Shown: positions 8,026 to 17,053, counted from the first letter of the stretch. The stretch: 64,000 bases of DNA from Micrococcus flavus (GCF_014204815.1 NZ_JACHMC010000001.1:186001-250000); one strand, 5' to 3'. Notes: generated by a model not told the origin, from the letters alone. Program-made: numbers and translations.

Positions 8026-9641
8026 CCGCCGCGTCCGTCCCCTCCCTGCCGCCCGCCGCCGCGCCTGCACCGCCCTTCCGGACCGTCGGCGGACCGGCGT
8101 CGGTCTTCGCCGACCTCGACGCCCTCGAGGCGCTCGCCGCCCGACGGCGCGACCAGGCGGGCGCCGCCCTCCGGATGGCCACCGACGTCCGCCGGCTCCT
8201 CGACGGGGTCGCACCGGCCGTGGCCGTGGCCCCGTCCGCCGCGCGGCTGTCGGTGCGCCTGCCCGAGGGCGACCGGGCCTGCCGCGCGCTGGCGGACCGG
8301 CTCGAGGCGGCGGGGAACGCCCTGGCCCGCGCGGCGGAGGGGTACCGTGCCGCCGAGCGGGGTGCCGCCGGCGTCATGGACGCCCAGGACCTCGGCGTCG
8401 AGGCGCTGACCGCGTGGATGTTCGACGCGGGACGGGACGGGGTCACGGCCTCGGACATGGAGTTCGCGCTGCGCCAGACGCCGGACGCCCTCCTGGAGCG
8501 GCTCGCGGGCGAGGAGCTGGCGGGCCCGGCCCGGGCGGCCCTCTCGCGGCTCCCCTGGATCGGCCCGTTCGTGGCGGTGGCCCAGCGGATCCCCGGGGTG
8601 CGCGGGGTGCTCGAGAGGGCGTTGACAAAAGCCCTCGAGGCGACGGCCGACGTCGTGCTGGACACGCCCGCCGGGGACCTGGTCGACCATTCCACGCTCT
8701 TCGGCCTCCTCGCCCGCGTGGTGGACGCGGACGAGAACGCGGATGTCCTGGCCGTGGCGGCGGAGCCGGCCGCCGCGCCCCCGCGCCTCGACGGGAGCGT
8801 GACGGACCTGCTCTCCCTGGTCCCCGGCGACGACGCCCCGCGCGGCGCCGTCACGGTCACGGCCGTGGTGGACCCGGACACCGGGGAGCGGACCTGGGTG
8901 GTCGGGCTGCCCGGGACCCAGGAACGGGAGACCGCCGAGGACGGCTCCACGAACTGGATGGACGTCTACGGCGTCGCGGACGCGTACGCCGGCGGCTCCG
9001 CCCGCGCGGGTGAGGGACTCGCGCAGGCGCTCGAGCTGGCGGGCGTGCCGGAGGGGGCCACGGTGGTGTTCGTCGGCTACTCGGCCGGCGGCATGCACGC
9101 GGTGAACATGACGGGCCACTCGGGCATCACCTCCCGGTGGCGGGTCGGGGGAGCGGTGACGGTCGGCGCACCCGGCGGCTCCCTGACCCCGCGTCCCGGC
9201 ACGCCCGTGCTCAGCCTGCAGCGGGAGGCGGACGTCATGACGGGACTGGACGGCGGTCCCAACGCGGCCTCGGCGGACTGGGCCACCGTGACCATGGCGG
9301 ACACCCGGCCCGAGGCGGTGCGGGAGGGGGCCGCGGAGGCGCTCTGGCACGCGATGGCCGAGGACCCCGAGGGGCAGGTGCGGGCGCTGCTCGCCGCACC
9401 GGACCGCTGGGTGGACGCGGTCGCCGGCGGCGGGAGCGAGCACTCCCTCGAGGCCTACCGCGCCGCCGCGGCCGAGTACGAGGCCGCCGACCCGGCCCTG
9501 CGCGTCCAGGAGCAGGGCATCCTGGCCGCCCTCGCCGGGCTGACCGCCGGGCGGGTCGAGTCCGCCACCCGGGTCACCCTGCGGCGACGGCGGCGGGCCA
9601 CCCGGGCGGACGTCGTCGGCCCCGACCGCTGGTACCCGTGA
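8022..9641 (+). CDS. Alpha/beta-hydrolase with N-terminal WXG-like helical domain
   Basis: This 539-residue protein has about 110 helical, alanine-rich residues at the N-terminus that resemble WXG100/LXG spacers. A central region of lower similarity follows. The C-terminal half is an alpha/beta-hydrolase with a nucleophile elbow GYSAGG (serine at residue 354). An aspartate and histidine to complete the triad may lie around QREADVMTG and GSEHSLEAY. No signal peptide or membrane segment is evident. Paired with the small helical protein upstream, it looks like a lipase/esterase-type effector or a cell-envelope enzyme. The substrate is unknown. Confidence 0.65.
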   Translation: MTAASVPSLPPAAAPAPPFRTVGGPASVFADLDALEALAARRRDQAGAALRMATDVRRLLDGVAPAVAVAPSAARLSVRLPEGDRACRALADRLEAAGNALARAAEGYRAAERGAAGVMDAQDLGVEALTAWMFDAGRDGVTASDMEFALRQTPDALLERLAGEELAGPARAALSRLPWIGPFVAVAQRIPGVRGVLERALTKALEATADVVLDTPAGDLVDHSTLFGLLARVVDADENADVLAVAAEPAAAPPRLDGSVTDLLSLVPGDDAPRGAVTVTAVVDPDTGERTWVVGLPGTQERETAEDGSTNWMDVYGVADAYAGGSARAGEGLAQALELAGVPEGATVVFVGYSAGGMHAVNMTGHSGITSRWRVGGAVTVGAPGGSLTPRPGTPVLSLQREADVMTGLDGGPNAASADWATVTMADTRPEAVREGAAEALWHAMAEDPEGQVRALLAAPDRWVDAVAGGGSEHSLEAYRAAAAEYEAADPALRVQEQGILAALAGLTAGRVESATRVTLRRRRRATRADVVGPDRWYP

Positions 9642-9676
9642 GCCGCCCCGCCCGGTCGCGCCCCTCCCCGGGGACG

Positions 9677-9715
9677 ACGACGGCGCCGCCCCCGTCCGGG
9701 GAGCGGCGCCGTCGT
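9677..9715. terminator. Bidirectional terminator between convergent genes
   Basis: A 13-bp perfect stem (9677-9689 with 9703-9715) of the ACGACGGCGCC type, with four further inner pairs, lies between the hydrolase stop and the end of the hydroxylase gene. Confidence 0.75.
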
Positions 9716-9745
9716 GGGGTCCGCACGAGGCGGGGGGCGCAGGGC

Positions 9746-11659
9746 TCAGCGGGCGTCGAGCAGCACGCCGGCGAAGAACGCGTTGAGGCGCTCCACCTCG
9801 TCCAGGCCGAAGACGCCGGAGACGTAGTGGTCCGGGCGGACCACCACCACGGCGCCGTCGCGGCTGATGCCGCGGGCGTCGAAGATGTCCTCGCCGTGCT
9901 TGGCCCGGCACGTGGCGAAGATGTTGTTCAGGTCGATCAGCCCCAGGGGCCCGGTGGTCGGGCGGAACACGGCCGGGACGTCCGGGTGGGCGAACTCGGT
10001 CTGCTTCTGCTGGTAGACCACCTTGATGTCGAACCGCGCGTCCTGGGGGCCGTCGGCCGGGGTGTGCCGGTTCCGGAAGGACTGCGGGTCCTCCTCGACC
10101 GCCTGCGCCCACGCGGCGACCTTCGAGTCCGCGTCCTGCGGGGCGGCGGCGTCGGCGAAGACGTACACGCGCCAGCGCCCGTCCGCCCGGTGCAGATGGC
10201 CCAGGTGCTTGACGTTGGTGTCGCACGAGCGCTCCACCAGGGCGGACGTGAAGCGCTTGCCGATCGGGAAGCCCGTGGCCAGCTCCTGGCCGGTGCCGTC
10301 CGTGGTGAGGAGGGAGGGCTGGTACTCGGTCATGAAGCCCGCGGGGAACTCGGCGGTCTTGGTGTAGAACTCCGCCACCTCGTTGGGATCGCCCAGCTCG
10401 GAGGTGGGCTTGGCCATGAGCGTCGACCACTCCTTGTCGAAGTCGATCAGGTTCTTGGCGATGTCCTTGCGCTCGTCGCCGTAGGTCGGCACCAGCTCGA
10501 CGGGTGCGATGCCGGAGAGCACCTGGCCCAGCTTCCAGCCCAGGTTCCAGCCGTCCTGCATGGACACGTTCATGCCCTGGCCGGCCTTGGCGGAGTGGGT
10601 GTGGCAGGCGTCGCCGAGCAGGAACACGTTCGGGCGGCCCACGCGCTCGCGGTTGTCGAACCCGGAGGTCAGGCGGTGGCCCACCTCGTACACCGAGTGC
10701 CAGGGCACCTCCTTCACGTCCAGCGTGTAGGGGTGGAGGATCTGCTGGGCCCGGCGGATGACCTCCTCCAGCGGGGTCTGGCGGACCTTGCCGCCGTCGT
10801 CCTCCGGGACCACGCCGAGGTCCACGTAGAGGCGGAACAGGTGGCCGCCCTCGCGGGGGATGAGCAGGATCGAGCCCTGGTTCGAGTGGATCGCGCACTT
10901 CGTCCGGATGTCCGGGAAGTCGGTCACCGCGAGGGTGTCCATGACGCCCCAGGCGTGGTTGGCGGCGTCGCCGGAGAGCGAATGGCCGATCGCCTTGCGC
11001 ACGCGCGAGCCCGCACCGTCCGCGCCCACCACGTACCGGGCGCGCACCTGACGGAGCTCGCCCTGCTGCGGGTCCTCGAGCGGGGCGCCCTCGGCGTCGA
11101 CGGTGCGGCGCAGGGTGACGGTCACGGGGTGCTCGCCCTCGCCGGAGTCGTCCAGGCCCTCGAAGGCCCAGCCGTAGTCCGGCCGGGCGCGGGTGGGGGA
11201 GTTCTCCATGTACTCGGCGAACCAGTCCAGGATCCGGGCCTGGTTCACGATCAGGTGGGGGAACTCGGAGATGCCCTCGGGGTCGTCCTCGGCGAGCTGC
11301 GTGCGGACGATGGTCGACGGGTTCTCCGGGTCCGGGTTCCAGAAGGCCATGGAGGTGAGGTCGAAGGCCTCGTCGATGATCTCGCTCGCGAAGCCGAACG
11401 CCTGGAAGGTCTCCACCGAGCGCGCCTGGATGCCGTCCGCCTGGCCGATCTCCAGGCGGTGGGGGCGGCGCTCCACGATGCGCGTGTGCACGTCCGGGAA
11501 CATGGCCAGCTGGGCGGCGGCGATCATGCCGGCCGGGCCGGTGCCGACGATCAGCACGTCCATCTCGTCCGGGAGCTCGGCGGGACGGTCCAGGCCCACG
11601 CCCGCGGCCGGGTGGATGCGGGGATCGGTGGAGACGTAGCCGTGGTGGTGGAAGAGCAT
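9746..11659 (-). CDS. FAD-dependent aromatic hydroxylase (3-hydroxybenzoate 4-monooxygenase / phenol 2-monooxygenase type)
   Basis: This 637-residue flavoprotein has the three class A monooxygenase fingerprints: GTGPAGMIAA near residue 40, the DG-containing segment VVGADGAGSRVRKAIG, and the GD motif VFLLGDACHTHSAKAGQGMN near residue 345. The long C-terminal thioredoxin-like domain and total length match MobA (3-hydroxybenzoate to protocatechuate) and phenol hydroxylases rather than the 400-residue p-hydroxybenzoate hydroxylase. The ATG at 11659 follows GAGAGG. It is divergent from an IclR regulator, with two matching dyads between them. Which phenolic acid it takes cannot be read from the sequence. 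Confidence 0.85.
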   Translation of the reverse strand: MLFHHHGYVSTDPRIHPAAGVGLDRPAELPDEMDVLIVGTGPAGMIAAAQLAMFPDVHTRIVERRPHRLEIGQADGIQARSVETFQAFGFASEIIDEAFDLTSMAFWNPDPENPSTIVRTQLAEDDPEGISEFPHLIVNQARILDWFAEYMENSPTRARPDYGWAFEGLDDSGEGEHPVTVTLRRTVDAEGAPLEDPQQGELRQVRARYVVGADGAGSRVRKAIGHSLSGDAANHAWGVMDTLAVTDFPDIRTKCAIHSNQGSILLIPREGGHLFRLYVDLGVVPEDDGGKVRQTPLEEVIRRAQQILHPYTLDVKEVPWHSVYEVGHRLTSGFDNRERVGRPNVFLLGDACHTHSAKAGQGMNVSMQDGWNLGWKLGQVLSGIAPVELVPTYGDERKDIAKNLIDFDKEWSTLMAKPTSELGDPNEVAEFYTKTAEFPAGFMTEYQPSLLTTDGTGQELATGFPIGKRFTSALVERSCDTNVKHLGHLHRADGRWRVYVFADAAAPQDADSKVAAWAQAVEEDPQSFRNRHTPADGPQDARFDIKVVYQQKQTEFAHPDVPAVFRPTTGPLGLIDLNNIFATCRAKHGEDIFDARGISRDGAVVVVRPDHYVSGVFGLDEVERLNAFFAGVLLDAR

Positions 11660-11698
11660 CGTGATCCTCTCCGGCCCGGGGCGGCGGGCGCGGGGTGT

Positions 11699-11733
11699 GT
11701 TCTCTCAGGGAACAGGGCGTTCGCAGAGGGAAC
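11699..11733. promoter_or_regulatory. Two tandem GTTC-N7-GAAC dyads in the divergent promoter
   Basis: GTTC-TCTCAGG-GAAC (11699-11713) and GTTC-GCAGAGG-GAAC (11719-11733) have centres 20 bp apart, two helical turns. The spacers share CAG/GCAG and AGG content. A further half site, GTTC, lies at 11768-11771. They sit between the hydroxylase and iclR-type genes and are the obvious operators of the IclR protein. Confidence 0.6.
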
Positions 11734-11795
11734 GCGCGTGTGCCAGACTCTACGCGGACGTGATCCCGTTCACAACAGCGCCGCCGAGGAGGAAC

Positions 11796-12560
11796 GTGCA
11801 GCCCGACCCGCAGGACGCCCCGCAGGCCCGCCCCGCCGGCGTCCGCCCCGACGCCCCCTCCCAGACGCTCTCCCGGGCCCTCACGATGCTCGAGGCGGTG
11901 GCCGAGCGCGAGACTCCGCCGAGCATCGCCGAACTCGCGGAGGCGGTGGACGTCCACCGCTCGGTGGCCTACCGGATGCTGCGGACCTTCGAGGTCCACG
12001 GGCTGCTGCGGCGCGACGCGGCCGGCCTGGTGCGCGGGGCCCCCGGCCTGGTCACCCTGGCCGGCGGCGTGGAGCAGGATCTGCGGGCGGCCGCCCTGCC
12101 GGAGCTCACGGCCGTCTCCGCGGACCTCGGCATGACCGCGTTCCTGGTGGTGTGGGACGGCCGGGACTGCCTGACCCTCACCACGGTGGAGCCGCCGCGC
12201 GGCAACCTCGTGACCCAGCGTCCCGGCACGCGTCATCCGCTGGGCGTCGGGGCGCCCGGCGTCGCGATCGCCGCGGCGCTGTCCGCGGAGGAGCGGGAGC
12301 GACTGGGACGCGCGGACGACGAGGCGGCCGGCCCGCTCACCGGCCCGAGGATCGAGGAGGCCCGCACGCGCGGCTGGGCGCAGTCCCGGGACGAGGTGAT
12401 CACCGGCGTCGGCTCGGTCGCCGCCCCCGTCCCGGCGCCCGGGCGCATGCCGGCCGCGCTCGCCGTCGTCTTCACGGCGCCCTCGGTGGACCATGGGGCG
12501 GTGGGCGAGCGGCTGACGGCCGCCGCGCAGCGGCTCTCGGCCGCCCTCGGGGAGATCTGA
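11796..12560 (+). CDS. IclR-family transcriptional regulator
   Basis: This 254-residue protein has an N-terminal winged helix-turn-helix (PSIAELAEAVDVHRSVAYR near residue 45) and a C-terminal effector domain. GTG at 11796 preceded by GAGGAGG is chosen over upstream codons, which would place the start inside the divergent promoter. IclR proteins next to aromatic hydroxylase genes usually respond to the substrate. It probably controls the divergent 637-residue hydroxylase through the dyads at 11699-11733. Confidence 0.85.
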   Translation: MQPDPQDAPQARPAGVRPDAPSQTLSRALTMLEAVAERETPPSIAELAEAVDVHRSVAYRMLRTFEVHGLLRRDAAGLVRGAPGLVTLAGGVEQDLRAAALPELTAVSADLGMTAFLVVWDGRDCLTLTTVEPPRGNLVTQRPGTRHPLGVGAPGVAIAAALSAEERERLGRADDEAAGPLTGPRIEEARTRGWAQSRDEVITGVGSVAAPVPAPGRMPAALAVVFTAPSVDHGAVGERLTAAAQRLSAALGEI

Positions 12561-12579
12561 GAGCGCTGTCACACTCACG

Positions 12580-12585
12580 TAACAT
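12580..12585 (+). promoter_or_regulatory. -10 box of a probable leaderless promoter
   Basis: TAACAT lies 7 nt before the aminotransferase ATG at 12593; there is no Shine-Dalgarno in between. Confidence 0.5.
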
Positions 12586-12592
12586 CGGGCCC

Positions 12593-13723
12593 ATGACTGA
12601 TGCCGCCGTCGTCCCCGCCGAGGTCCGCCCCCACGCCAAGGTGGGCCTGCTGCCGCCCTACGCCGCGGGCAAGCCCCCGGTCGCCGTGCCGGGCCTGGCC
12701 CCGTTCAAGCTGTCCTCGAACGAGAACCCGCACGCGCCCGTGCCGGCGGTCCTCGAGCGCATCCACGAGGTCGTCACGGGCGCCCCCGGTGCGGCGAGCC
12801 CCGTGTGCCGCTACCCCGACCCGCTCTCCACCGCCCTGCGTGAGCGCCTGGCGGCGCACCTGGAGGTCCCCGCGGACGACGTCGTCACGGGAGCGGGGTC
12901 CCTCGGCGCGCTCTCCCAGCTGATCACCGCGTTCGCCGGCGACGGCGGCGAGTCCGGCGCCCCGGACGAGGTCGTCTTCGCGTGGCGCAGCTTCGAGGCG
13001 TACCCGATCGTGGTCCGCTCCGCGGGCGCGAAGGACGTGCAGGTCCCGCTCACCGCGGACCACCGCCACGACCTGCCCGCCATGCTCGAGGCGATCACCG
13101 ACCGCACCCGCGTGGTGCTGCTGTGCACGCCGAACAACCCGACCGGCCCCGTCCTGACCACGGACGAGGTGGAGGACTTCCTCGGCAGGGTCCCCCCGCA
13201 CGTGCTCGTGGTGATCGACGAGGCCTACGTGGAGTTCGTGCGACACCCGCAGGCCGTGAGCGGCCTGGACATGTACCGCCGCCACGCCAACGTGGTGGTG
13301 CTGCGCACCTTCTCCAAGGCCCACGGCCTGGCCAACCTGCGCGTCGGCTACTCCGTGTCCCGCCCGGAGATCACGGCGGCCCTGCGCACCGTGGCCGTGC
13401 CGTTCGCGGTGTCCACCGTGGCCGAGCAGGCCGCGATCGCCTCGCTGGACCACCTCGACGACGTCCTCGCGGGCGTCCAGACCGTGGTGGACGAGCGCGA
13501 GCGCGTGGTGGCCGCCCTGGCCGAGGCCGGCTGGGACGTCCCCGAGACCCACGCGAACTTCGTGTGGCTGCCCCTCGGCGAGCGCGCGGCGGAGTTCGCC
13601 GCGGCCGCCGGGGAGAAGGCGCTCTCCGTCCGCGCCTTCGCCGGTGAGGGCGTGCGCGTGAGCATCGGCGAGCGCGAGGCCAACGACCGCTTCCTCGAGG
13701 TGGCCCGGGCCTTCGGGGTCTGA
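12593..13723 (+). CDS. Class I/II aminotransferase, HisC/aromatic aminotransferase type
   Basis: This 376-residue PLP enzyme shows the fold-type I pattern: SSNENPHAP near residue 42 (substrate side), TPNNPTGP in the middle, IDEAYVEF, and the PLP lysine in TFSKAHGLANLRVGY. This set is shared by histidinol-phosphate aminotransferase and actinobacterial aromatic aminotransferase Pat. No other his genes are nearby, and the neighbours are aromatic-compound enzymes, so Pat-like transamination of aromatic 2-oxo acids is favoured without proof. The ATG has a -10 box 7 nt upstream. Confidence 0.85.
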   Translation: MTDAAVVPAEVRPHAKVGLLPPYAAGKPPVAVPGLAPFKLSSNENPHAPVPAVLERIHEVVTGAPGAASPVCRYPDPLSTALRERLAAHLEVPADDVVTGAGSLGALSQLITAFAGDGGESGAPDEVVFAWRSFEAYPIVVRSAGAKDVQVPLTADHRHDLPAMLEAITDRTRVVLLCTPNNPTGPVLTTDEVEDFLGRVPPHVLVVIDEAYVEFVRHPQAVSGLDMYRRHANVVVLRTFSKAHGLANLRVGYSVSRPEITAALRTVAVPFAVSTVAEQAAIASLDHLDDVLAGVQTVVDERERVVAALAEAGWDVPETHANFVWLPLGERAAEFAAAAGEKALSVRAFAGEGVRVSIGEREANDRFLEVARAFGV

Positions 13724-13794
13724 CGCGGGGGCGGGGTGGGGCTCGGGTGCTACGGTCGGGCCGAGCCGCCCCACCCCCTCTCGGAAGGACACCC

Positions 13795-15147
13795 ATGCGT
13801 GAGCGCGTCGCCCTGATCGGAGCCGGCCCGTCCGGCATGTCCCTGCTGCGGGCCCTCGCCCTGGCCGAGGACGCGGGGGCGGCGGTCCCGGAGGTCGTGG
13901 CGTTCGAGCGCCAGGACGACTGGGGCGGCCAGTGGAACCTGGACTGGCGCACCGGCGCGGACCGCCACGGCGAGCCCGTGCACTCCGCCATGTACCGGGA
14001 CCTGTGGATCAACGGGCCCAAGGAGTGCATGGAGTACCCGGACTACCCGTTCGATGCGCATTTCGGCCGCGCCGTGTCCTCGTACCTCCCGCGGGAGGCC
14101 ATGCGGGACTACATCGTGGGCCGGGTGGCCGAGGTGGCCGGGCGCATCCGCCCGGAGATCCGGTTCGCCACGGCCGTCCGCTGGGTGCAGCCGCTCGAGG
14201 GCGGCGGGTTCGCGGTGACCTCGGAGGACCTGGTCACGCGCGAGGCCGTCACCGAGCGCTTCGACCGCGTCGTGGTGGCCACCGGGCACTTCCACACCCC
14301 GCACCTGCCGTCCTGGCCCGGCGTGGAGACCTTCCCCGGGCAGGTCCAGCACGCCCACGACTACCGAAGCCCGGAGCCGTACACGGGCCGTCGCGTGCTC
14401 GTGGTGGGCTCCTCCTACTCCGGGCAGGACCTGGCCCTGCAGCTGCACCGCGCCGGCGCCGCCCACGTGACCACCGCCTACCGTGCCCGCCCGCAGGACA
14501 TCGCGTGGCCGGCCGGCATGGACGAGGCCCCCGAGGTGCAGGGGTTCGACGGTGCGGAGGTCACCTTCGCGGACGGCTCCACCGCCGAGTACGACGCCGT
14601 GCTGCTGTGCACCGGCTACCGCCACCACTACCCCTTCCTGCCGCGCGAGCTGGCGCTGGCCGGCCCGAACCTGCTGGCCCCGTTCGGGCTGTGGAAGGGC
14701 GTGGTCTGGCACGCCGACCCGCGCGTGCTCTACCTGGGTGCCACCCAGCAGCTGTTCACCCTGACGCTCCTGGACGCGCAGGCCTTCTTCGCCCGCGACG
14801 TGCTGCTCGGCCGCGTCCCGGTGCCCGACGAGGAGGAGCGTCGGGCCGACATGGACGCCTGGTTCGAGCGGATGACGCGGATCGACGGGCCGCCGGCCGC
14901 GCTGGCCTACCAGGGCGCGTACATCCAGGACCTGTCCTCCCACACGGACTGCCCGGAGGTGGACGTCGAGGCGGTGGCCCGCACCTTCCTCGAGATGCGC
15001 GACGCCCGGATCGAGGACGTCCGGACGTTCCGCGACCGGCGGCACCGCTCGACCGTGACCGGCACGCTGGCCGCGGCGCACCCGGTGCCGTGGATGGACC
15101 GCCCGGACGACTCCCTTGAGGAGTACCTCCACCGCTTCCCGGCCTGA
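13795..15147 (+). CDS. Flavin-containing monooxygenase (trimethylamine monooxygenase-like)
   Basis: This 450-residue protein has an FAD Rossmann motif GAGPSGMS at residues 8-15, an NADPH Rossmann motif VVGSSYSGQD near residue 203, and the FMO region ATGHFHTP and HAHDYR between them, as in bacterial trimethylamine and related N- or S-monooxygenases. Length matches the family. The ATG follows GGAAGGA at 5-nt spacing. A TACGGT -10 box lies at 13751-13756. It is followed by a large hairpin and then a ferredoxin/reductase pair; whether these act together is unknown. Confidence 0.8.
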   Translation: MRERVALIGAGPSGMSLLRALALAEDAGAAVPEVVAFERQDDWGGQWNLDWRTGADRHGEPVHSAMYRDLWINGPKECMEYPDYPFDAHFGRAVSSYLPREAMRDYIVGRVAEVAGRIRPEIRFATAVRWVQPLEGGGFAVTSEDLVTREAVTERFDRVVVATGHFHTPHLPSWPGVETFPGQVQHAHDYRSPEPYTGRRVLVVGSSYSGQDLALQLHRAGAAHVTTAYRARPQDIAWPAGMDEAPEVQGFDGAEVTFADGSTAEYDAVLLCTGYRHHYPFLPRELALAGPNLLAPFGLWKGVVWHADPRVLYLGATQQLFTLTLLDAQAFFARDVLLGRVPVPDEEERRADMDAWFERMTRIDGPPAALAYQGAYIQDLSSHTDCPEVDVEAVARTFLEMRDARIEDVRTFRDRRHRSTVTGTLAAAHPVPWMDRPDDSLEEYLHRFPA

Positions 15148-15172
15148 CCCCCCACCCTGCCCTTCCCGTTCC

Positions 15173-15243
15173 GAATCCACTGCACTTCCGACCCTTCTGA
15201 GGTCCGGAACGACCGTCAGAAGGGTCAGAACTGCAGTCGATTC
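15173..15243. repeat. Long imperfect hairpin (28-bp arms)
   Basis: Arms 15173-15200 and 15216-15243 pair at 25 of 28 positions around a 15-nt loop. It lies 25 bp after the monooxygenase stop. It is AT-richer than the terminators of this window and could be a terminator or the relic of a small mobile palindrome. Confidence 0.6.
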
Positions 15244-15368
15244 GTGGGCCGGCGGCATTGCCGTCCGCATCCGGATCTCTGATTGACTGGTCGGGGCCGG
15301 GCGCCCCGGCCCCGACACGGCACCCGAGAACGACGGCGGCGCGCGCCGCGGAAGAAGAGGTCACCCCC

Positions 15369-15704
15369 ATGGCACGCGAGATCAACGTGGGACCGGCCTC
15401 GGCCGTCCCGGAGGGCGAGTCCCTGGTGGTCCCCAAGGAGACCACCGGCACGAAGGACCACATCGGCGTCTTCCACGGGGAGGACGGCGAGTTCTACGCG
15501 ATCGACAACACCTGTTCCCACCAGGACTACGCCCTGTCCGAGGGGTTCGTGGAGGGCGCCTGCGTCGAGTGCCCGCTCCACGGCGCGAGCTTCGACCTGC
15601 GCACCGGCGAGGCCCTGACCCTGCCCGCGACCACGCCCGTGGGCACCCACGCCGTGGAGGTCCGCGACGGCGACCTCTGGCTCACCGTGCAGGACGACGC
15701 GTGA
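15369..15704 (+). CDS. Rieske-type [2Fe-2S] ferredoxin
   Basis: This 111-residue ferredoxin carries the Rieske signature, with CSH and, 17 residues later, CPLH as the two Cys-His ligand pairs. Such proteins deliver electrons to ring-hydroxylating dioxygenases or other oxygenases. It overlaps the downstream reductase by four bases (GTGA), so the two form an electron-transfer pair. No terminal oxygenase alpha or beta subunit is adjacent. The ATG follows an AGAGGTCACCCCC leader with an AGAGG ribosome site. Confidence 0.9.
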   Translation: MAREINVGPASAVPEGESLVVPKETTGTKDHIGVFHGEDGEFYAIDNTCSHQDYALSEGFVEGACVECPLHGASFDLRTGEALTLPATTPVGTHAVEVRDGDLWLTVQDDA

Positions 15705-16975
15705 CCGACGCCGCCCGCCCGGGCTCCGTCCTCGTGGTGGGCGGAGGGGTGGCCGGGTTCGCCGCGGTGCGCGAGCTGCGCCGTCGGGGGTTCGAGGGCG
15801 AGCTGACCCTCGTGGACCCGGAGGGCCTGCCGTACGACCGCCCGCCGTTGTCCAAGGAGTTCCTCACCGGGGACGCGGACGCCCACCGCCTGCTCCTCGC
15901 CCCGCCGGCCTGGTTCGCCGAGCACCGCGTGGCGCTCGTGGCCCGCCGCGTCGAGCGACTCGAGCTCGACGACGACGCCCGCCCCCGCGCGGTCCTCGAC
16001 GACGGCGCGGTGCTCACCGCCGACGCCGTGGTGCTGGCCCCCGGCGGCCGCCCCCGACCCCTGGCCGTGCCCGGCGGAGACCACCTGGACGTGGCCGTGC
16101 TGCGCACCCGGGCCGACGCCGAGCGGCTCGCCGCGCGCCTGCACGTCGGGGCGCGCGTGACGGTGATCGGCGGCGGCTTCACGGGGGCCGAGGTGGCCTC
16201 CGCCGCGCGGGCCGCGCTCGCGGAGGTGACGCTGGTCAGCGCGTCCGCCGCGCCCGCGCTGGCCGCGGTCGGACCCGCGCTGGCCGCGCGCCTGCACGGC
16301 ATGCACGCCGCCCACGGCGTGGACGTGCTCGAGGGCGCCGTCACGGGGATCGACCATGCCGACGCTGCCGACTCCGCCGCCGACGTCCCCCACACCGTGC
16401 ACGTCCGCCGCCCGGACGGTTCCGAGACCTCCGTGACCGCGGACCTCGTGGTGGCCGCCGTCGGGATCGTCCCGGACACCGCCCTGGCGGAGGCGGCCGG
16501 GCTCGCGGTCGACGGCGGGATCCTCGTGGACGCGGCCGGCCGCACGTCCCACCCGGCGGTGTTCGCCGCCGGTGACGCGGTGCGCCGCCGGAGAACCGAC
16601 ACCGTCCCGGCCCACGCCGCCCGGCACTGGGAGCCGGCCCTCCACTCCGGCCAGGACGTCGCCGCGGCGATCCTCGGGGAGGACGTCTCCGACCGCGGGG
16701 CGCCGTGGTTCTGGTCCGACCGGCACGGCGTGCACGTGGAGGGCGTCGGCTTGATGCTCCCCGTCCCCGGCGGGCGGATCGTGGACCGCTCCGTGCGCGG
16801 CACCGTGGTGGCCAGCTTCGCCCTCGACGCGGCCGGCCGCATGACCGGCGCCGCCTCCGTGGACGACCCCATGGCCGTCAAGGCGGCCCGCCGGATCATC
16901 GACCGCGGGATCGTCGTGGACCCGGACCGCCTCGCCGACCCGGACGTGCCCGTCAAGGCGCTGCTGCGGGGCTGA
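15701..16975 (+). CDS. FAD-dependent ferredoxin reductase
   Basis: This 424-residue protein follows the BphA4/PdR family: GGGVAGFAA near residue 14 binds FAD, YDRPPLSKE near residue 44 is a family signature, VIGGGFTGAEVA near residue 150 binds NAD(P)H, and HPAVFAAGDA near residue 285 is the late FAD motif. A reductase C-terminal domain follows. The GTG start at 15701 overlaps the Rieske ferredoxin stop. It oxidises NAD(P)H to reduce that ferredoxin. Confidence 0.9.
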   Translation: MTDAARPGSVLVVGGGVAGFAAVRELRRRGFEGELTLVDPEGLPYDRPPLSKEFLTGDADAHRLLLAPPAWFAEHRVALVARRVERLELDDDARPRAVLDDGAVLTADAVVLAPGGRPRPLAVPGGDHLDVAVLRTRADAERLAARLHVGARVTVIGGGFTGAEVASAARAALAEVTLVSASAAPALAAVGPALAARLHGMHAAHGVDVLEGAVTGIDHADAADSAADVPHTVHVRRPDGSETSVTADLVVAAVGIVPDTALAEAAGLAVDGGILVDAAGRTSHPAVFAAGDAVRRRRTDTVPAHAARHWEPALHSGQDVAAAILGEDVSDRGAPWFWSDRHGVHVEGVGLMLPVPGGRIVDRSVRGTVVASFALDAAGRMTGAASVDDPMAVKAARRIIDRGIVVDPDRLADPDVPVKALLRG

Positions 16976-16985
16976 CCCGGCCCCA

Positions 16986-17029
16986 CGACGACGTCGGCCC
17001 CCTCCGGGCGGAGGGGGCCGCCGTCGTCG
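16986..17029. terminator. Bidirectional terminator between convergent genes
   Basis: Arms 16986-17005 and 17010-17029 pair with a single mismatch over 20 bp and a 4-nt loop. It separates the ferredoxin reductase and the amidase gene. Confidence 0.8.
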
Positions 17030-17053
17030 GACGGGCGGGGAGCCGCCGCGTGG

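Noticed and set aside
12593-13723. Firm assignment as histidinol-phosphate aminotransferase HisC
   Set aside because: No other histidine biosynthesis gene is near, and motifs are shared with aromatic aminotransferases, so the call is left general.
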